The translations under genes and the position numbers were made by a program. The notes beneath the pieces were generated by a model. It ran no database searches, had not been told where the DNA came from, and was given only the letters and a program-made list of their open reading frames with translations. Below are positions 1 to 8,177 of a stretch of 42,055 nucleotides of DNA, piece after piece. Source of the stretch: UBA4722 sp044221135 (GTDB lineage Bacteria > Pseudomonadota > Gammaproteobacteria > DSM-16500); contig JBGAPT010000014.1 in the NCBI GenBank assembly GCA_044221135.1, positions 1 through 42,055 on the forward strand, in the 5' to 3' direction. Numbering within the stretch: position 1 is the first letter of the stretch; each line of letters begins with the position of its first letter.

Positions 1-126
1 CATCACATTGAACCTTATGACTGGTTCCGATATGTATTACAGCAGATTCCTTTATGCCAGTCAGAAAGTGAAATTGAAGATTTATTGCCGTTTAATATTG
101 ATCGAACGCTGTTAGGTGGGCGGTAG
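1..126 (+). mobile_element. tnpC: IS66-family transposase, C-terminal end only
   Basis: The reading frame open from the first base ends at a TAG at 124-126 and encodes about 41 residues. It contains EPYDWFRYVLQQIP followed by a run ending DLLPFNID. This is the characteristic C-terminal tail of IS66-type DDE transposases, which cut and paste the element. The 5' part lies outside the window. The insertion-sequence end probably falls near position 140, where similarity of the neighbouring LysR gene to its family breaks off. I could not recognise a canonical IS66 terminal repeat with certainty. Confidence 0.75.
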
Positions 127-799
127 ATTTAGCGGATACACTAAATCTACCTTTGGCTGTTAATTCAAATACCGCATCATCTGGGCCGATCAAATGCCAG
201 GGCTCATTACAATACCAATATGATAGTCCGAGACAGCTATACATATTTAATTGTTCTGGATGCTCTGGTTGTCCATGCTTAGCCAGATAACTCGGTGCTG
301 CTGCAAGTATCCTACAATAGGGACGTAGTGGACGTGCTACTAATTCACCTGCATCCACTTCACCGATTTGAATGCCTAATTCATAACCTTCGTTAATCAG
401 GTCTGGTACGTGATTATCCAAGGTCAAATCAATGTTGACTTCGGGATGCAATAACAGATAGTCGATTAATGCTGGAACAAGATTTTGATTACCAAAATTG
501 ACTGGTGCCACCAATCTGAGCAATCCGCGAGGGCTTGCTTGAAGCTCTGATGCACTTGCTTCCGCCAGCTCTACTTCGGTCAATGCATGCTTACAACGTT
601 CATAATAGAGTCGTCCCACTTCAGTAAGATGCTGTCGTCTAGTGGTGCGATGTAGCAATCGAGCGCCAAGCCGCTTTTCAATCGTTCGAATATGCTTAGC
701 CACCATAGTCGAAGAAACGTCACTCATTTCTGCGGCTTTAGTGAAACTGCCGCATTCAACTACCTTTACAAACATTTCCATGCCTGCCAATTTACTCAT
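92..799 (-). pseudogene. LysR-family transcriptional regulator, C-terminally truncated
   Basis: The first 60 residues form the winged helix-turn-helix of LysR regulators (FTKAAEMSDVSSTMVAKHIRTIE, then RLLHRTTRR at about 48-56). An effector-binding domain follows, with typical features such as PRGLLRLVAPVNFG and VPDLINEGYELGIQIGE. Family members are normally about 290-310 residues; this frame has 235. The family match stops around residue 219 (KGRFSV), where the next positions should continue the second effector subdomain. The remaining residues are read from the adjacent insertion sequence. The regulator is therefore probably broken. The start at 799 gives the usual N-terminus. Its former target is unknown because the neighbour on that side lies outside the window. 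Confidence 0.8.
122..151. repeat. 11-bp inverted repeat at the IS66/LysR junction
   Basis: GGTAGATTTAG (122-132) and CTAAATCTACC (141-151) are perfect inverted copies separated by 8 bases. The left arm overlaps the transposase stop codon and the right arm lies in the LysR frame. It could act as a hairpin between convergent genes, or reflect a rearrangement at the insertion-sequence end. There is no long T-run, so a strong intrinsic terminator is unlikely. Confidence 0.5.
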
Positions 800-916
800 A
801 TTCCAAACCTATAAGTTTTAAATGACTCAATCTAGCATATATTTATTCATTTTTACATCTTAGCAATACTACACGGGTACTCAATACCGAGTATTACTAA
901 TTAAGGAGAGTTAATC

Positions 917-1381
917 ATGTTACGTAATAATGATGAAAAGCTAGAAAACATTCACAATCGGATAGAAAAACTTGAAAAATTGATCGGAAAAGTAAGAGAA
1001 GACAGGTTATCCATTCTTTATGCTCAAAAAAACTTTGATGTTCCTTGGGAAGATATTCATTTGCGAATAGAAAATAGCCGAAATGAAAAACGAGATGATC
1101 TATTTCTGGAAGCAGTGAAAACAGGATTAGTTCACTTAGAAAAGAAAAACAATTTATTGCTCTCTAAAGGCAATAAAGCTTTCAGTGAATTAGCTATGCG
1201 CATAGATGCATACTCTGGAACACCATTAGTAGGCGGTCTATTTTCTTCTTTCTCTAATATTTATAGAAACCAAGGGATAAACAAACAATCCAATCGCTTA
1301 GGAATAATAGAAGCGTGTGTAGGTGAACTTGAAGAAAAATATCCTGTGTCAATATATCAGCGTTTTATGGGACGAGGATAA
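917..1381 (+). CDS. Conserved-looking coiled-coil protein of unknown function
   Basis: A 154-residue soluble protein with a good ribosome-binding site (AAGGAGAG, 903-910) seven bases before the ATG. Residues 5-30 (EKLENIHNRIEKLEKLIGKV) have heptad-like spacing consistent with a short coiled coil. No signal peptide, membrane segment or catalytic motif is visible, and I do not recognise the family. It is followed directly by a strong symmetric terminator, so it is probably a single-gene transcript. The intact frame, ribosome-binding site and terminator argue that it is a real gene. Confidence 0.7.
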   Translation: MLRNNDEKLENIHNRIEKLEKLIGKVREDRLSILYAQKNFDVPWEDIHLRIENSRNEKRDDLFLEAVKTGLVHLEKKNNLLLSKGNKAFSELAMRIDAYSGTPLVGGLFSSFSNIYRNQGINKQSNRLGIIEACVGELEEKYPVSIYQRFMGRG

Positions 1382-1400
1382 CGGTCATGTTGTCATAAGA

Positions 1401-1439
1401 AAAAAGAGTCACGTCTTATGATAAGACGTGACTCTTTTT
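1401..1439. terminator. Bidirectional intrinsic terminator
   Basis: AAAAAGAGTCACGTCTTAT (1401-1419) pairs perfectly with ATAAGACGTGACTCTTTTT (1421-1439), a 19-bp stem around a single base. The A-run at the base on one side and the T-run on the other make it functional in both directions. It lies about 20 bases after the stop of the 917-1381 gene. Confidence 0.9.
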
Positions 1440-1440
1440 A

Positions 1441-1936
1441 GCTAGAAATGTATGGATTGAAAGTGAGACGAGTAAAATATATTCACACTATCATGAAATA
1501 CTAGATTTTAAAAATATGTCGTATGATCGAAAAAACCATGATTTAAAAAAAATTAGAAATAATATATTGTATATAACTGGCTCTTCATGGATTAGCACAC
1601 GCATGCGTACAATCAAGCGTATGCGTTTGGCCAAACGCATACAATGGAACTAATTTAACAGTCAATATAAATTATTGGCGATCCCAATTAAAGAGCCTAG
1701 AATTAGAAAAAATACTCTAAATTTCACCTTACAATGCATTATTCAGCATACTCTTTGAACAGAGAATCTCTAAAAGATTTTAAAATTTACTAAAAAATTA
1801 TTCTCCAATAAAAAAATATAAAAATACTTGAACCAAGCCCTTAGGGCGCACTTATGCTTAATAAGGTCGGCGGTACATGGAAGAGCAGGGGAGTATTGAG
1901 CGATAAAACCATCATTTTTTAAAAGGAATATTATAA
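1441..1936. other. Gene-poor AT-rich interval with palindromes
   Basis: I find no convincing gene in this stretch of almost 500 bases. It contains a cluster of CGCATGCG-like palindromes (1599-1642, listed separately) and AT-rich sequence. The end of the stretch (about 1837-1936) is less AT-rich and may be the leader of the following gene, whose ribosome-binding site AAAAGGAA lies at 1921-1928. Confidence 0.5.
1599..1642. repeat. Cluster of perfect palindromes
   Basis: ACGCATGCGT (1599-1608) is a 10-bp palindrome. GTATGCGTTTGG-CCAAACGCATAC (1619-1642) is a perfect 24-bp palindrome with no loop. The two share the GCATGCG/ATGCGT core, so they look like related protein-binding or cruciform sites rather than a terminator, as no T-run follows. 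Confidence 0.6.
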
Positions 1937-2257
1937 ATGGCTTATGTGAGAAAAAAGAATCAATTTTCGAAATCTCAATTCAAATCACGTATAGGAATAG
2001 ATGCGCTCGTACGAGATGTTAAAATTTTTGAATTCAAAAAAACAAAAAATTGGATTCAAGCTAAAAATATTTCAGACCAGATTGCTATGGAATGGTTAGC
2101 TCTATCAAATTCTTATGCAAAAAAATTGGATCATAGAAAGCTTAATTCCTATTTAACTGCTGAATATGAGGCGCAACAGCAGATTATTTTTTGTTTATTA
2201 GGTTTATTAAATGAAAAAATTTTGGATTTTTTTGATAATACGCTCGCTGATGGATGA
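1937..2257 (+). CDS. Small hypothetical protein
   Basis: A 106-residue protein. The N-terminus is basic (MAYVRKKNQFSKSQFKSR) and the middle and C-terminus are predicted largely helical (residues 45-100). No motif, signal peptide or clear membrane segment is seen and I do not recognise it. AAAAGGAA precedes the ATG at a normal distance. It lies 214 bases before a LuxR-type regulator in the same direction, but the long AT-rich gap argues for separate transcription. Confidence 0.55.
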   Translation: MAYVRKKNQFSKSQFKSRIGIDALVRDVKIFEFKKTKNWIQAKNISDQIAMEWLALSNSYAKKLDHRKLNSYLTAEYEAQQQIIFCLLGLLNEKILDFFDNTLADG

Positions 2258-2470
2258 TTAATAATAAAATATGATTTTTAAGCAATTAATTAGATTTTCA
2301 TATTACATCATACTGAAAAATAAATTTTTTATTAGATAAAAATACTATATGGTGTAAATTACAATCATAAGATATTTGTGTTACTATTGAAAGCCTAGAA
2401 AATTTAAAAGATCGTTGCAACATATTAATTGAGAGGAATTTAAATTACCGAGATTTTTTAAAAAAGAGCG

Positions 2471-3172
2471 GTGAATATGTCTGAAAAAAACATGTTTGAA
2501 GCAGATACTTTGGCCAAAATGCCTGGCTTACTCGCTATTAAAAATGCTGATTTTAGAATTATTGCTATTACATCTGCTCTTGCAAACTTATGTGGTTGGA
2601 AAAACCCAGAAAATGCGATAGGCCGTATTGATTATGATATACCATCAAAGGTATCTGAATCTGCATCTGATTTCTTGAAAATAGATAAACTAGCTCTATC
2701 TTCTTCTGTTAATAAATTGCAAGCCATGCAAATTTTGAGCTATGAGACAGGTTGGAAAGCTATGCTGACAGAACGGCAAGTGGTTAAAACAGAAGATGGG
2801 CTAGAAAAATTATATATACAAGCTATAGATGTAACAAATCAACATCTAGTCAAAGGAATGCTTGTTCTAGGTAAACTGGATAGTAAAAAAGTTAATTCAA
2901 AAAACAAACAGGTAAATTATATCATTAGTTACGATCATCATGCTTTTTCTCTCACAGAAAAGCAAGAATTGTGTTTATTTTTTATTCTGCGCGGAAAAAC
3001 AATGAAAGAAATCGCAGCTGTTTTAAATATTTCAACAAGAACAGTAGAAGACTATATTAACATACTTAAAGATAAATTAAATTGCTATTCAAAATCGCAA
3101 CTCATAGAAAAAGCCATTGATAATGGGCTTTTTTATCATTTACCAAGATCGTTGCTTGAAAGAATAGAATGA
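2471..3172 (+). CDS. PAS-domain LuxR-type transcriptional regulator
   Basis: A 233-residue regulator. Residues about 10-125 resemble a PAS sensor fold (PGLLAIKNADFRIIAITSAL, then GWKNPENAIGRIDYDIP). The C-terminus (about 158-220) is a LuxR/FixJ helix-turn-helix: LTEKQELCLFFILRGKTMKE, then AAVLNISTRTVEDYI and the conserved DKLNCYSKSQL. Such proteins bind DNA as dimers and sense a small ligand or redox state through PAS. Translation may start at GTG 2471 or ATG 2477; the latter has AGAGCGG at 2465-2471 upstream. It is one of three proteins in the window with this type of C-terminal domain. Its target is unknown. Confidence 0.8.
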   Translation: MNMSEKNMFEADTLAKMPGLLAIKNADFRIIAITSALANLCGWKNPENAIGRIDYDIPSKVSESASDFLKIDKLALSSSVNKLQAMQILSYETGWKAMLTERQVVKTEDGLEKLYIQAIDVTNQHLVKGMLVLGKLDSKKVNSKNKQVNYIISYDHHAFSLTEKQELCLFFILRGKTMKEIAAVLNISTRTVEDYINILKDKLNCYSKSQLIEKAIDNGLFYHLPRSLLERIE

Positions 3173-3208
3173 GCAATCCATTTCAGTGAAATTGTCGATA
3201 ACCCCTAT

Positions 3209-3646
3209 TTATTTGGAAGATCGAATAGTAGTCACTTGCTTGTTATATGCTTCAATCGATTTTTCTACAATAGAGTAGATAGACTTTGAGGATAGCTGTA
3301 TTGCTTGAGTTCTTATAACTTGAGTCAATATTTTTGTGAGTAGCTCTTCATTGATGTAGTCGGCGCGTCTTAAGTGAATAGACTCTTCTGCGAGCGTCTC
3401 TTTTTTAAAAGATGTTATTTTCTTGAAGGGCTGTCCTTTGCCTGTTTTTAGCCAGTTAAAATCCACATCAAATACTTTTGTATAGAATTTTAATGCTTCA
3501 TCATCTGGCGTACGAGTGCTTGATTCATGTTGTGAGTAAGTGGATGCAGGGATTTTATGTTTCTTTAAAAATGCTTTGGCTGTTTTGAATCCTGCGGCTT
3601 TGCGAGCAGCGCGTATGCGTGCACCTAGGCGTATTAATGTCGTCAT
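3209..3646 (-). CDS. XRE-family repressor of the conjugative element
   Basis: A 145-residue protein whose first 70 residues form a phage-repressor-like helix-turn-helix (LGARIRAARKAAGFKTAKAF, then IPASTYSQHESSTRTPDDEA, then FNWLKTGKGQP). The rest is helical and probably mediates dimerisation; there is no S24 peptidase domain. It is divergent from csrA and the trb operon, the position held by the phage-repressor-like regulator (LvrR/PrpA type) in Legionella ICEs. Two copies of a 14-bp palindrome lie in the shared intergenic region, one within its own likely promoter and one within the csrA promoter. A third copy precedes the traF-relaxase operon. I infer that this protein binds these sites and keeps transfer genes off. 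Confidence 0.8.
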   Translation of the reverse strand: MTTLIRLGARIRAARKAAGFKTAKAFLKKHKIPASTYSQHESSTRTPDDEALKFYTKVFDVDFNWLKTGKGQPFKKITSFKKETLAEESIHLRRADYINEELLTKILTQVIRTQAIQLSSKSIYSIVEKSIEAYNKQVTTIRSSK

Positions 3647-3687
3647 TTTGATGTTCTCTTCCCTATTTATAACTCACATCAGTTTAT

Positions 3688-3701
3688 GAGAATATTTTCT
3701 C
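3688..3701. promoter_or_regulatory. Operator O1 (GAGAA-N4-TTCTC), repressor side
   Basis: GAGAATATTTTCTC lies on the promoter-proximal side of the minus-strand repressor gene. On that strand a TAGACA-like -35 (3704-3709) precedes it, and a CATAAA/TAAACT-like -10 overlaps or follows. A protein bound here would block the repressor's own promoter, suggesting autoregulation. Confidence 0.65.
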
Positions 3702-3785
3702 TTTGTCTACTCTTGTTTATGGGTTAGTTTAATTGTTCGCTAAGAGGATGGAATAATAGTTTATTAAATTATTTTATAAAAAAGG

Positions 3786-3812
3786 TTGACAGGATCATTT
3801 TAATATGAGAAT
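3786..3812 (+). promoter_or_regulatory. Probable promoter of csrA-trb operon
   Basis: TTGACA at 3786-3791 is a perfect sigma-70 -35 box. The best -10 candidate is GAGAAT (3807-3812), with a short 15-base spacer, which coincides with the left arm of operator O2. The -10 assignment is weak, but the -35 and the overlap with the operator suggest a repressible promoter. Confidence 0.5.
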
Positions 3813-3820
3813 TTATTCTC
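3807..3820. promoter_or_regulatory. Operator O2 (GAGAA-N4-TTCTC), trb side
   Basis: GAGAATTTATTCTC, flanked by T and A to extend the dyad to 16 bp (3806-3821). It sits about 15 bases downstream of the TTGACA box and 65 bases before csrA, where a bound repressor would exclude RNA polymerase. Confidence 0.7.
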
Positions 3821-3884
3821 AATAGGATGCAGAGAACCAATCTGCCAAGGAGGATTCAACTGAGTATAATCTAAAGGAATTGAT
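3821..3884 (+). promoter_or_regulatory. csrA leader with repeated GGA motifs
   Basis: The 64-base leader contains TAGGAT (3823-3828), AAGGAGGA (around 3847-3854) and AAAGGAA (3872-3878), the last being the csrA ribosome-binding site. GCAGA (3829-3833) and TCTGC can pair to form a small hairpin. CsrA-family proteins bind A(N)GGA motifs, often at their own ribosome-binding site, so autoregulation of translation is plausible. Direct binding is inference. Confidence 0.45.
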
Positions 3885-4118
3885 ATGTTAATTTTACGGC
3901 GTAATCGTGGTCAGTCTATTGTGATCGGTGAGCGTGCACAAGTGATTGTTAAGATATTGCAAGAAGACAAGGGGGTCATTACACTTGGGATCCAAGCACC
4001 TAAGTCTATTCTGGTGGATCGAGAAGAAGTCTATCGCAAAAAGGAAGCAGAAAGAGAGGCAGCAGAATTTTTTGATGAAATGACGATTGAACAAGGACAT
4101 GGCCATGTTATCGCGTGA
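3885..4118 (+). CDS. csrA: CsrA-family RNA-binding regulator (ICE-associated, CsrT/LvrC type)
   Basis: A 77-residue CsrA homologue (MLILRRNRGQSIVIG, ITLGIQAPKS, VDREEVYRKKEAE). R46 in VDREEVY corresponds to the RNA-contacting Arg44 of E. coli CsrA, and L4 and the GIQAP turn are conserved. It carries an extra acidic tail (EFFDEMTIEQGHGHVIA) beyond the usual 61 residues. CsrA proteins dimerise and bind GGA-containing leaders to alter translation or stability. Genes of this class immediately upstream of type IV secretion operons are known in Legionella ICEs (csrT and the lvrC member of lvrRABC). The stop codon lies inside the start region of trbB, so the two are translationally linked. It probably coordinates element transfer with host growth state. 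Confidence 0.9.
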   Translation: MLILRRNRGQSIVIGERAQVIVKILQEDKGVITLGIQAPKSILVDREEVYRKKEAEREAAEFFDEMTIEQGHGHVIA

Positions 4119-5100
4119 TCATGAAAAGCATCAACGTCTGCAACAAAAATTCTGGCGTGAATTTAGCAAGCCACTGATTGAGTGGCTTGCTTTGGATACG
4201 GTAGTTGAAATCCTTCTAAATCCCGATGGCAAATTATGGGTGCAAAACCAACGTACAGGATTATATTATAGCGGACAGCAAATGTCTGCCATACGCGCGA
4301 TGAATCTGATTGGAACCATCGCAAGTCTTAATGATAGAACAGTCAATGAATCATCTCCTATTCTTGAATGTGAATTGCCTTTTCTGGGACATCGTTTTGA
4401 AGCACTGCTACCGCCTGTTGTGACAGCACCGACTTTTTCAATTCGTAAACGTGCGTTGCAAGTATTTACACTGGATGATTATATAGAGCAAGGCATTCTA
4501 ACCGTATTACAAGCTGAAAATCTCCGTCATGCGATAAAAGAACGTAAAACTATTTTAATTGCAGGCGGCCCTGGTACAGGTAAAACAACCTTTGCGAATG
4601 CATTGCTGGATGAGATAGTTAGACAAAGTAATCAAGATCAGCGTATTTTAATACTTGAAGATACACAAGAACTTCAGAGCAATGTCCCTAATACGGTTTT
4701 TTTAAAAACCACACCTACTGTTGATTTTCAAAAGTTATTACGTGCAAGCCTTCGACTTCGGCCTGATCGTATTTGTATGGGCGAATGTCGCGGCGCTGAA
4801 ATGCTGACCTTGCTTAAATGCTGGAACACAGGCACACTAGGGGGTCTTACGACTTTACATGCCAACTCTGCCAAAGCCGCACTGCTTCGTGTGCAAGAGA
4901 TGGTTGCAGAATCGGGCAGTCATGCACAACCACAACTAATCGTTGAAGCCATCAACGTGATTGTATCGCTTTCCTTGCATTCTGTTCGCGGGAGAGTAGT
5001 CAGCGATATTTTAGAATTGACAGGATATCAAAACCAGGACTTCCAGTTACAACCTCTCGCGTCCCGGAGTCCATCATGCGAAGACCATTTGCCCACCTGA
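4105..5100 (+). CDS. trbB: TrbB/VirB11-type traffic ATPase
   Basis: A hexameric secretion ATPase that energises pilus assembly and substrate transfer at the inner membrane. The Walker A motif GGPGTGKTT is at residues 154-162 when counted from the ATG at 4105. ILILEDTQELQ is the Asp-box region, RLRPDRICMGECRGAE is the Walker B-like stretch, and TTLHANS is the conserved His box. I choose ATG 4105 because AAGGA (4093-4097) lies seven bases upstream. ATG 4099 and TTG 4087 are open alternatives in the same frame. The start lies inside csrA, and the 3' end overlaps trbC by 25 bases. VirB11 as the first gene of the operon is typical of Trb (P-type) systems and differs from Lvh. Confidence 0.93.
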   Translation: MLSRDHEKHQRLQQKFWREFSKPLIEWLALDTVVEILLNPDGKLWVQNQRTGLYYSGQQMSAIRAMNLIGTIASLNDRTVNESSPILECELPFLGHRFEALLPPVVTAPTFSIRKRALQVFTLDDYIEQGILTVLQAENLRHAIKERKTILIAGGPGTGKTTFANALLDEIVRQSNQDQRILILEDTQELQSNVPNTVFLKTTPTVDFQKLLRASLRLRPDRICMGECRGAEMLTLLKCWNTGTLGGLTTLHANSAKAALLRVQEMVAESGSHAQPQLIVEAINVIVSLSLHSVRGRVVSDILELTGYQNQDFQLQPLASRSPSCEDHLPT

Positions 5101-5402
5101 GCGTTTCATTACGGCATTTTATTGCAATTTTGTTACTTACGATTTTTTCCTCACCTCTCTTGGCGAGTTCTTTTGAATCACTGCCGTGGGATACCCCAGG
5201 ACAACGCATTGAAAGTTGGTTGACGGGTTCTGTGGCGAAAATTGTGGCAATCATCTTGATTGCCGTCTCCGGCATTATGTTTGCCAATGGTGAACATGGC
5301 AGCGCTTTTCGCCGGATGATGGGTGTGGTGTTTGGTATTTCTATTGCCGTGGGTGCAGTCAGTATTTATGCCTCGTTAGGTTTTTCGGGTGCGGAGGTGT
5401 GA
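5076..5402 (+). CDS. trbC: TrbC/VirB2-type conjugative pilin
   Basis: A 108-residue pilin precursor. The N-terminal basic segment plus hydrophobic stretch (about 12-31, ending SSPLLASSF) is a signal peptide. Two hydrophobic helices follow (about 51-68, containing AKIVAIILIAVSGIMF, and 83-104) around a short basic loop, the normal VirB2/TrbC topology. The mature pilin forms the conjugative pilus. In RP4, TrbC is trimmed and cyclised by TraF, and a TraF-type peptidase is encoded at 22386-22952. The gene overlaps both neighbours, consistent with a tightly coupled operon. Confidence 0.88.
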   Translation: MRRPFAHLSVSLRHFIAILLLTIFSSPLLASSFESLPWDTPGQRIESWLTGSVAKIVAIILIAVSGIMFANGEHGSAFRRMMGVVFGISIAVGAVSIYASLGFSGAEV

Positions 5403-5403
5403 G

Positions 5404-5733
5404 ATGGAAAATATAAGACGATTACCTATCCATCGCGCACTGATCCGCCCCATACTACTTGCAGGCGGTGAACGCAAGCTTGTGATGTTGAATTATACGT
5501 TGATTGCGGTTTTGCTTTTAGGTGCTGGACTCAATACATTGACGATTATCACTGCTCTATTGCTAGCAACAGCAGGGCATATGGGTCTAGTACAATTAGC
5601 TCGTTATGATGCGCAATTGATGCAAATTTATTTACGCTATCGTTATTACTCTCGTTGGTATTCAGCACAAGCCACTATCTACACTAAAAACCATCCTGTC
5701 AGACCCGCTGTGCTAAAAGGAGCGCGCCCATGA
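5404..5733 (+). CDS. trbD: TrbD/VirB3-type inner-membrane protein
   Basis: About 109 residues. The N-terminus IHRALIRPILLAGGERKLVM is diagnostic of TrbD/VirB3. A long hydrophobic region (about 33-60) probably spans the membrane twice as a hairpin. VirB3 associates with the VirB4 ATPase at the inner membrane. I take ATG 5404, which has GGAGGTG (5394-5400) just upstream; a GTG at 5389 is also open. The stop overlaps the trbE start (ATGA), a sign of translational coupling with its partner. Confidence 0.9.
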   Translation: MENIRRLPIHRALIRPILLAGGERKLVMLNYTLIAVLLLGAGLNTLTIITALLLATAGHMGLVQLARYDAQLMQIYLRYRYYSRWYSAQATIYTKNHPVRPAVLKGARP

Positions 5734-8177
5734 GACGTGAATTTCGTGATAAAGCACAGGGGCTTACTGATTTAATTCAGTATGCCGCATTGATTGCTGA
5801 AGGTGTTTGCCTTTTAAAAGACGGCTCACTCTTGGCAGGCTTTGTTTATCGGGGTCAAGACTTAGGTTCTGCTGATCCACAATCGATGGCGTTTCTATCT
5901 GCACAAGTGAATCAAGCATTGTGCCAATTAGGGGATGGCTGGATGTTGCATGTGGATATGCGGCGGTTTTCAAGCTGTGATTATCCGCATCCATCAGAGT
6001 CATTCTTTCCTGATGCGACATCACGCTTGATAGATGAAGAAAGACGTATCCATTACAGTCAAGAAGATGCGCATTTTGAAAGCCGCTATGTGATGATATT
6101 GACGTATCAAACACCAACAGAAACTCAATCTCGTTTAAATCAGTGGCTGATCAAAGAAGAAAAACACTCTTCAAGACAAGATGATCGTGTTATACGTTAT
6201 TTTCTAGATCATCTCGAAAAAATAGAAAATACATTATCCCATCATTTGCACCTGATACGTTTGGACAGCCAGTCTTTGTTGACTCACCTACATACCTGCA
6301 TCACAGGATTGGATCATATCGTGAAGTTGCCTCAGACGCCCGTTTATCTGGATACCTTGCTTGCATCACAAGATTTTATTGGCGGTTTGCAGCCTGCAAT
6401 AGGCGGGCAATCTATTAAAGTCATTTCAATAACAGGGTTACCGTTAGAAAGTCAGCCTGGATTGCTTGATCTGTTTGAGCAATTGCCGCTGACATTTCGA
6501 TGGTCAAACCGCTTTATTTTTTTAGACCCGATTTCCGCGAACAAAGAATTGACAATTTATAGACGTAATTGGTTCCAAAAACGTCATGGATTAATGGGCA
6601 TCCTACGAGAAGTTTTTAATAGCAGTAGCGGTGCCGGTTTTCAAAACCGTGATGCAATTGCGATGAGTGATGATGCGGATACGGCGATTGAAGAAGCAGA
6701 TTCTACCTTGGTGCGTTTTGGTTATTATACGAGTGTGGTGGTTTTATTAGATGAAAATCAAGAGCGCCTGAATGAATCTGCACGATTTATCCTAAAAGAA
6801 TTGAGCTTGCGCGGTTTTACGGGACGTGTTGAAACGCTGAATGCGATCGAAGCGTGGCTGGGGAGTTTACCTGGCCATGGATATGAAAATGTCAGAAAAC
6901 CACTTATTCACTCTCTAAATCTTGCTGACTTATTGCCATTGACAAGCGTATGGGCAGGACTTCTAACAAACCCCTGCCGTTATTATCCTGACAATTCACC
7001 GCCGCTTTTTTATGCAAGAACAACAGGCCATACCCCATTTCGTTTTCATCTACATGTGAATGATGTAGCACATACCTTAATAAAAGGAGTCACAGGGGCT
7101 GGAAAAAGTACATTCGTTTTAACACTGATCGCGCAATTTTTTCGTTACAAAAACGCACAGGTCTTTTTATTTGATAAAGGGTATTCCGCTTATCCACTCT
7201 GCAAAGCAATGCAAGGCGTGCATTATGATATCGGTGGTGAAAAAAACCATTCCGGCTTTTATCCACTGCAATCTATCCATGAACAGGCAGAATTAGATTG
7301 GGCATGTGGCTGGGTAGAGATCCTGCTTGAGTGCCAAAACGTGATGATGACATCCAGTGTGCGCAAAGAAATTCGCACAAGTCTTATCCGATTGCAACAA
7401 CAACCCCTTTCAAAACGTACGTTGACTGATTTTCAAGGTACGGTGCAAGATGAAACGATCAAGCACGCCTTGCAATATTACACACTAGGCGGTGCCGCAG
7501 GCCACATTCTCGATGCGGATTGCGACAGCTTGCAAGCAGGACATTTTCAAGTATTTGAAATGCACCATTTGTTACAACAAGGTGACGCCTGTCTTAAAAC
7601 CGTCTTGTCTTATCTCTTTCATCAAATTGATAAGCGTCTACTTCAAGGTAATCCTTCGCTTATTGTCATTGAAGAAGGTCATGCGTTCTTAAACGGACAA
7701 TTCGGGGCACAACTTGAAACTTGGTTACTCGAAAAGCGAAAGCAAAACACAGGTATCATTTTTGTGGATCAGAGCCTTGCTAAATTAATGCAATCCCATT
7801 ACGCCCATACGTTACTGGATAGTTGTCAGACAAAAATCTTTTTGCCAGACAGAGAATCCGATTCAGAATTAAACGTGCCGCTCTATCAAACCTGCGGATT
7901 AAATACGCGTGAAATAGACATCCTGAAACAAGCTCAACCTAAGCAGCATTATTACTACACTTCAGCTTCTGGCAAGCGATTGATTGAATTAGGGTTGGGT
8001 AAAGTAGCGCTGAGTTTTGTAGGTGTTGACAGTGAAGCAGACCGTCGTTTAGTTGATGATCTCATTACTCAACACGGAGCCCAGTGGGTCTATCACTGGT
8101 TACTGCAGCGTGGATTGAGAGAATGGGCAGATCGTTGGTTAACTTACTTCAAAGGGGAACATAATGAAAATAAATAA
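5730..8177 (+). CDS. trbE: TrbE/VirB4-type secretion ATPase
   Basis: An 815-residue ATPase, the usual VirB4/TrbE length. The N-terminal CagE/TrbE domain (to about residue 420) precedes the motor domain. Walker A GVTGAGKST is at residues 453-461 and Walker B LIVIEEGH has its acidic residues at 648-649. The later KRKQNTGIIFVDQS and ILDSCQTKIFLPD-like stretches match the family. VirB4 powers pilin extraction and channel assembly. The frame is intact. It overlaps trbD at ATGA, and its end overlaps trbJ by 14 bases. Confidence 0.95.
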   Translation: MRREFRDKAQGLTDLIQYAALIAEGVCLLKDGSLLAGFVYRGQDLGSADPQSMAFLSAQVNQALCQLGDGWMLHVDMRRFSSCDYPHPSESFFPDATSRLIDEERRIHYSQEDAHFESRYVMILTYQTPTETQSRLNQWLIKEEKHSSRQDDRVIRYFLDHLEKIENTLSHHLHLIRLDSQSLLTHLHTCITGLDHIVKLPQTPVYLDTLLASQDFIGGLQPAIGGQSIKVISITGLPLESQPGLLDLFEQLPLTFRWSNRFIFLDPISANKELTIYRRNWFQKRHGLMGILREVFNSSSGAGFQNRDAIAMSDDADTAIEEADSTLVRFGYYTSVVVLLDENQERLNESARFILKELSLRGFTGRVETLNAIEAWLGSLPGHGYENVRKPLIHSLNLADLLPLTSVWAGLLTNPCRYYPDNSPPLFYARTTGHTPFRFHLHVNDVAHTLIKGVTGAGKSTFVLTLIAQFFRYKNAQVFLFDKGYSAYPLCKAMQGVHYDIGGEKNHSGFYPLQSIHEQAELDWACGWVEILLECQNVMMTSSVRKEIRTSLIRLQQQPLSKRTLTDFQGTVQDETIKHALQYYTLGGAAGHILDADCDSLQAGHFQVFEMHHLLQQGDACLKTVLSYLFHQIDKRLLQGNPSLIVIEEGHAFLNGQFGAQLETWLLEKRKQNTGIIFVDQSLAKLMQSHYAHTLLDSCQTKIFLPDRESDSELNVPLYQTCGLNTREIDILKQAQPKQHYYYTSASGKRLIELGLGKVALSFVGVDSEADRRLVDDLITQHGAQWVYHWLLQRGLREWADRWLTYFKGEHNENK

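Noticed and set aside
3894..4106. Open frame on the minus strand opposite csrA
   Set aside because: It is the antisense shadow of a well-supported csrA gene and has no ribosome-binding site or family match.
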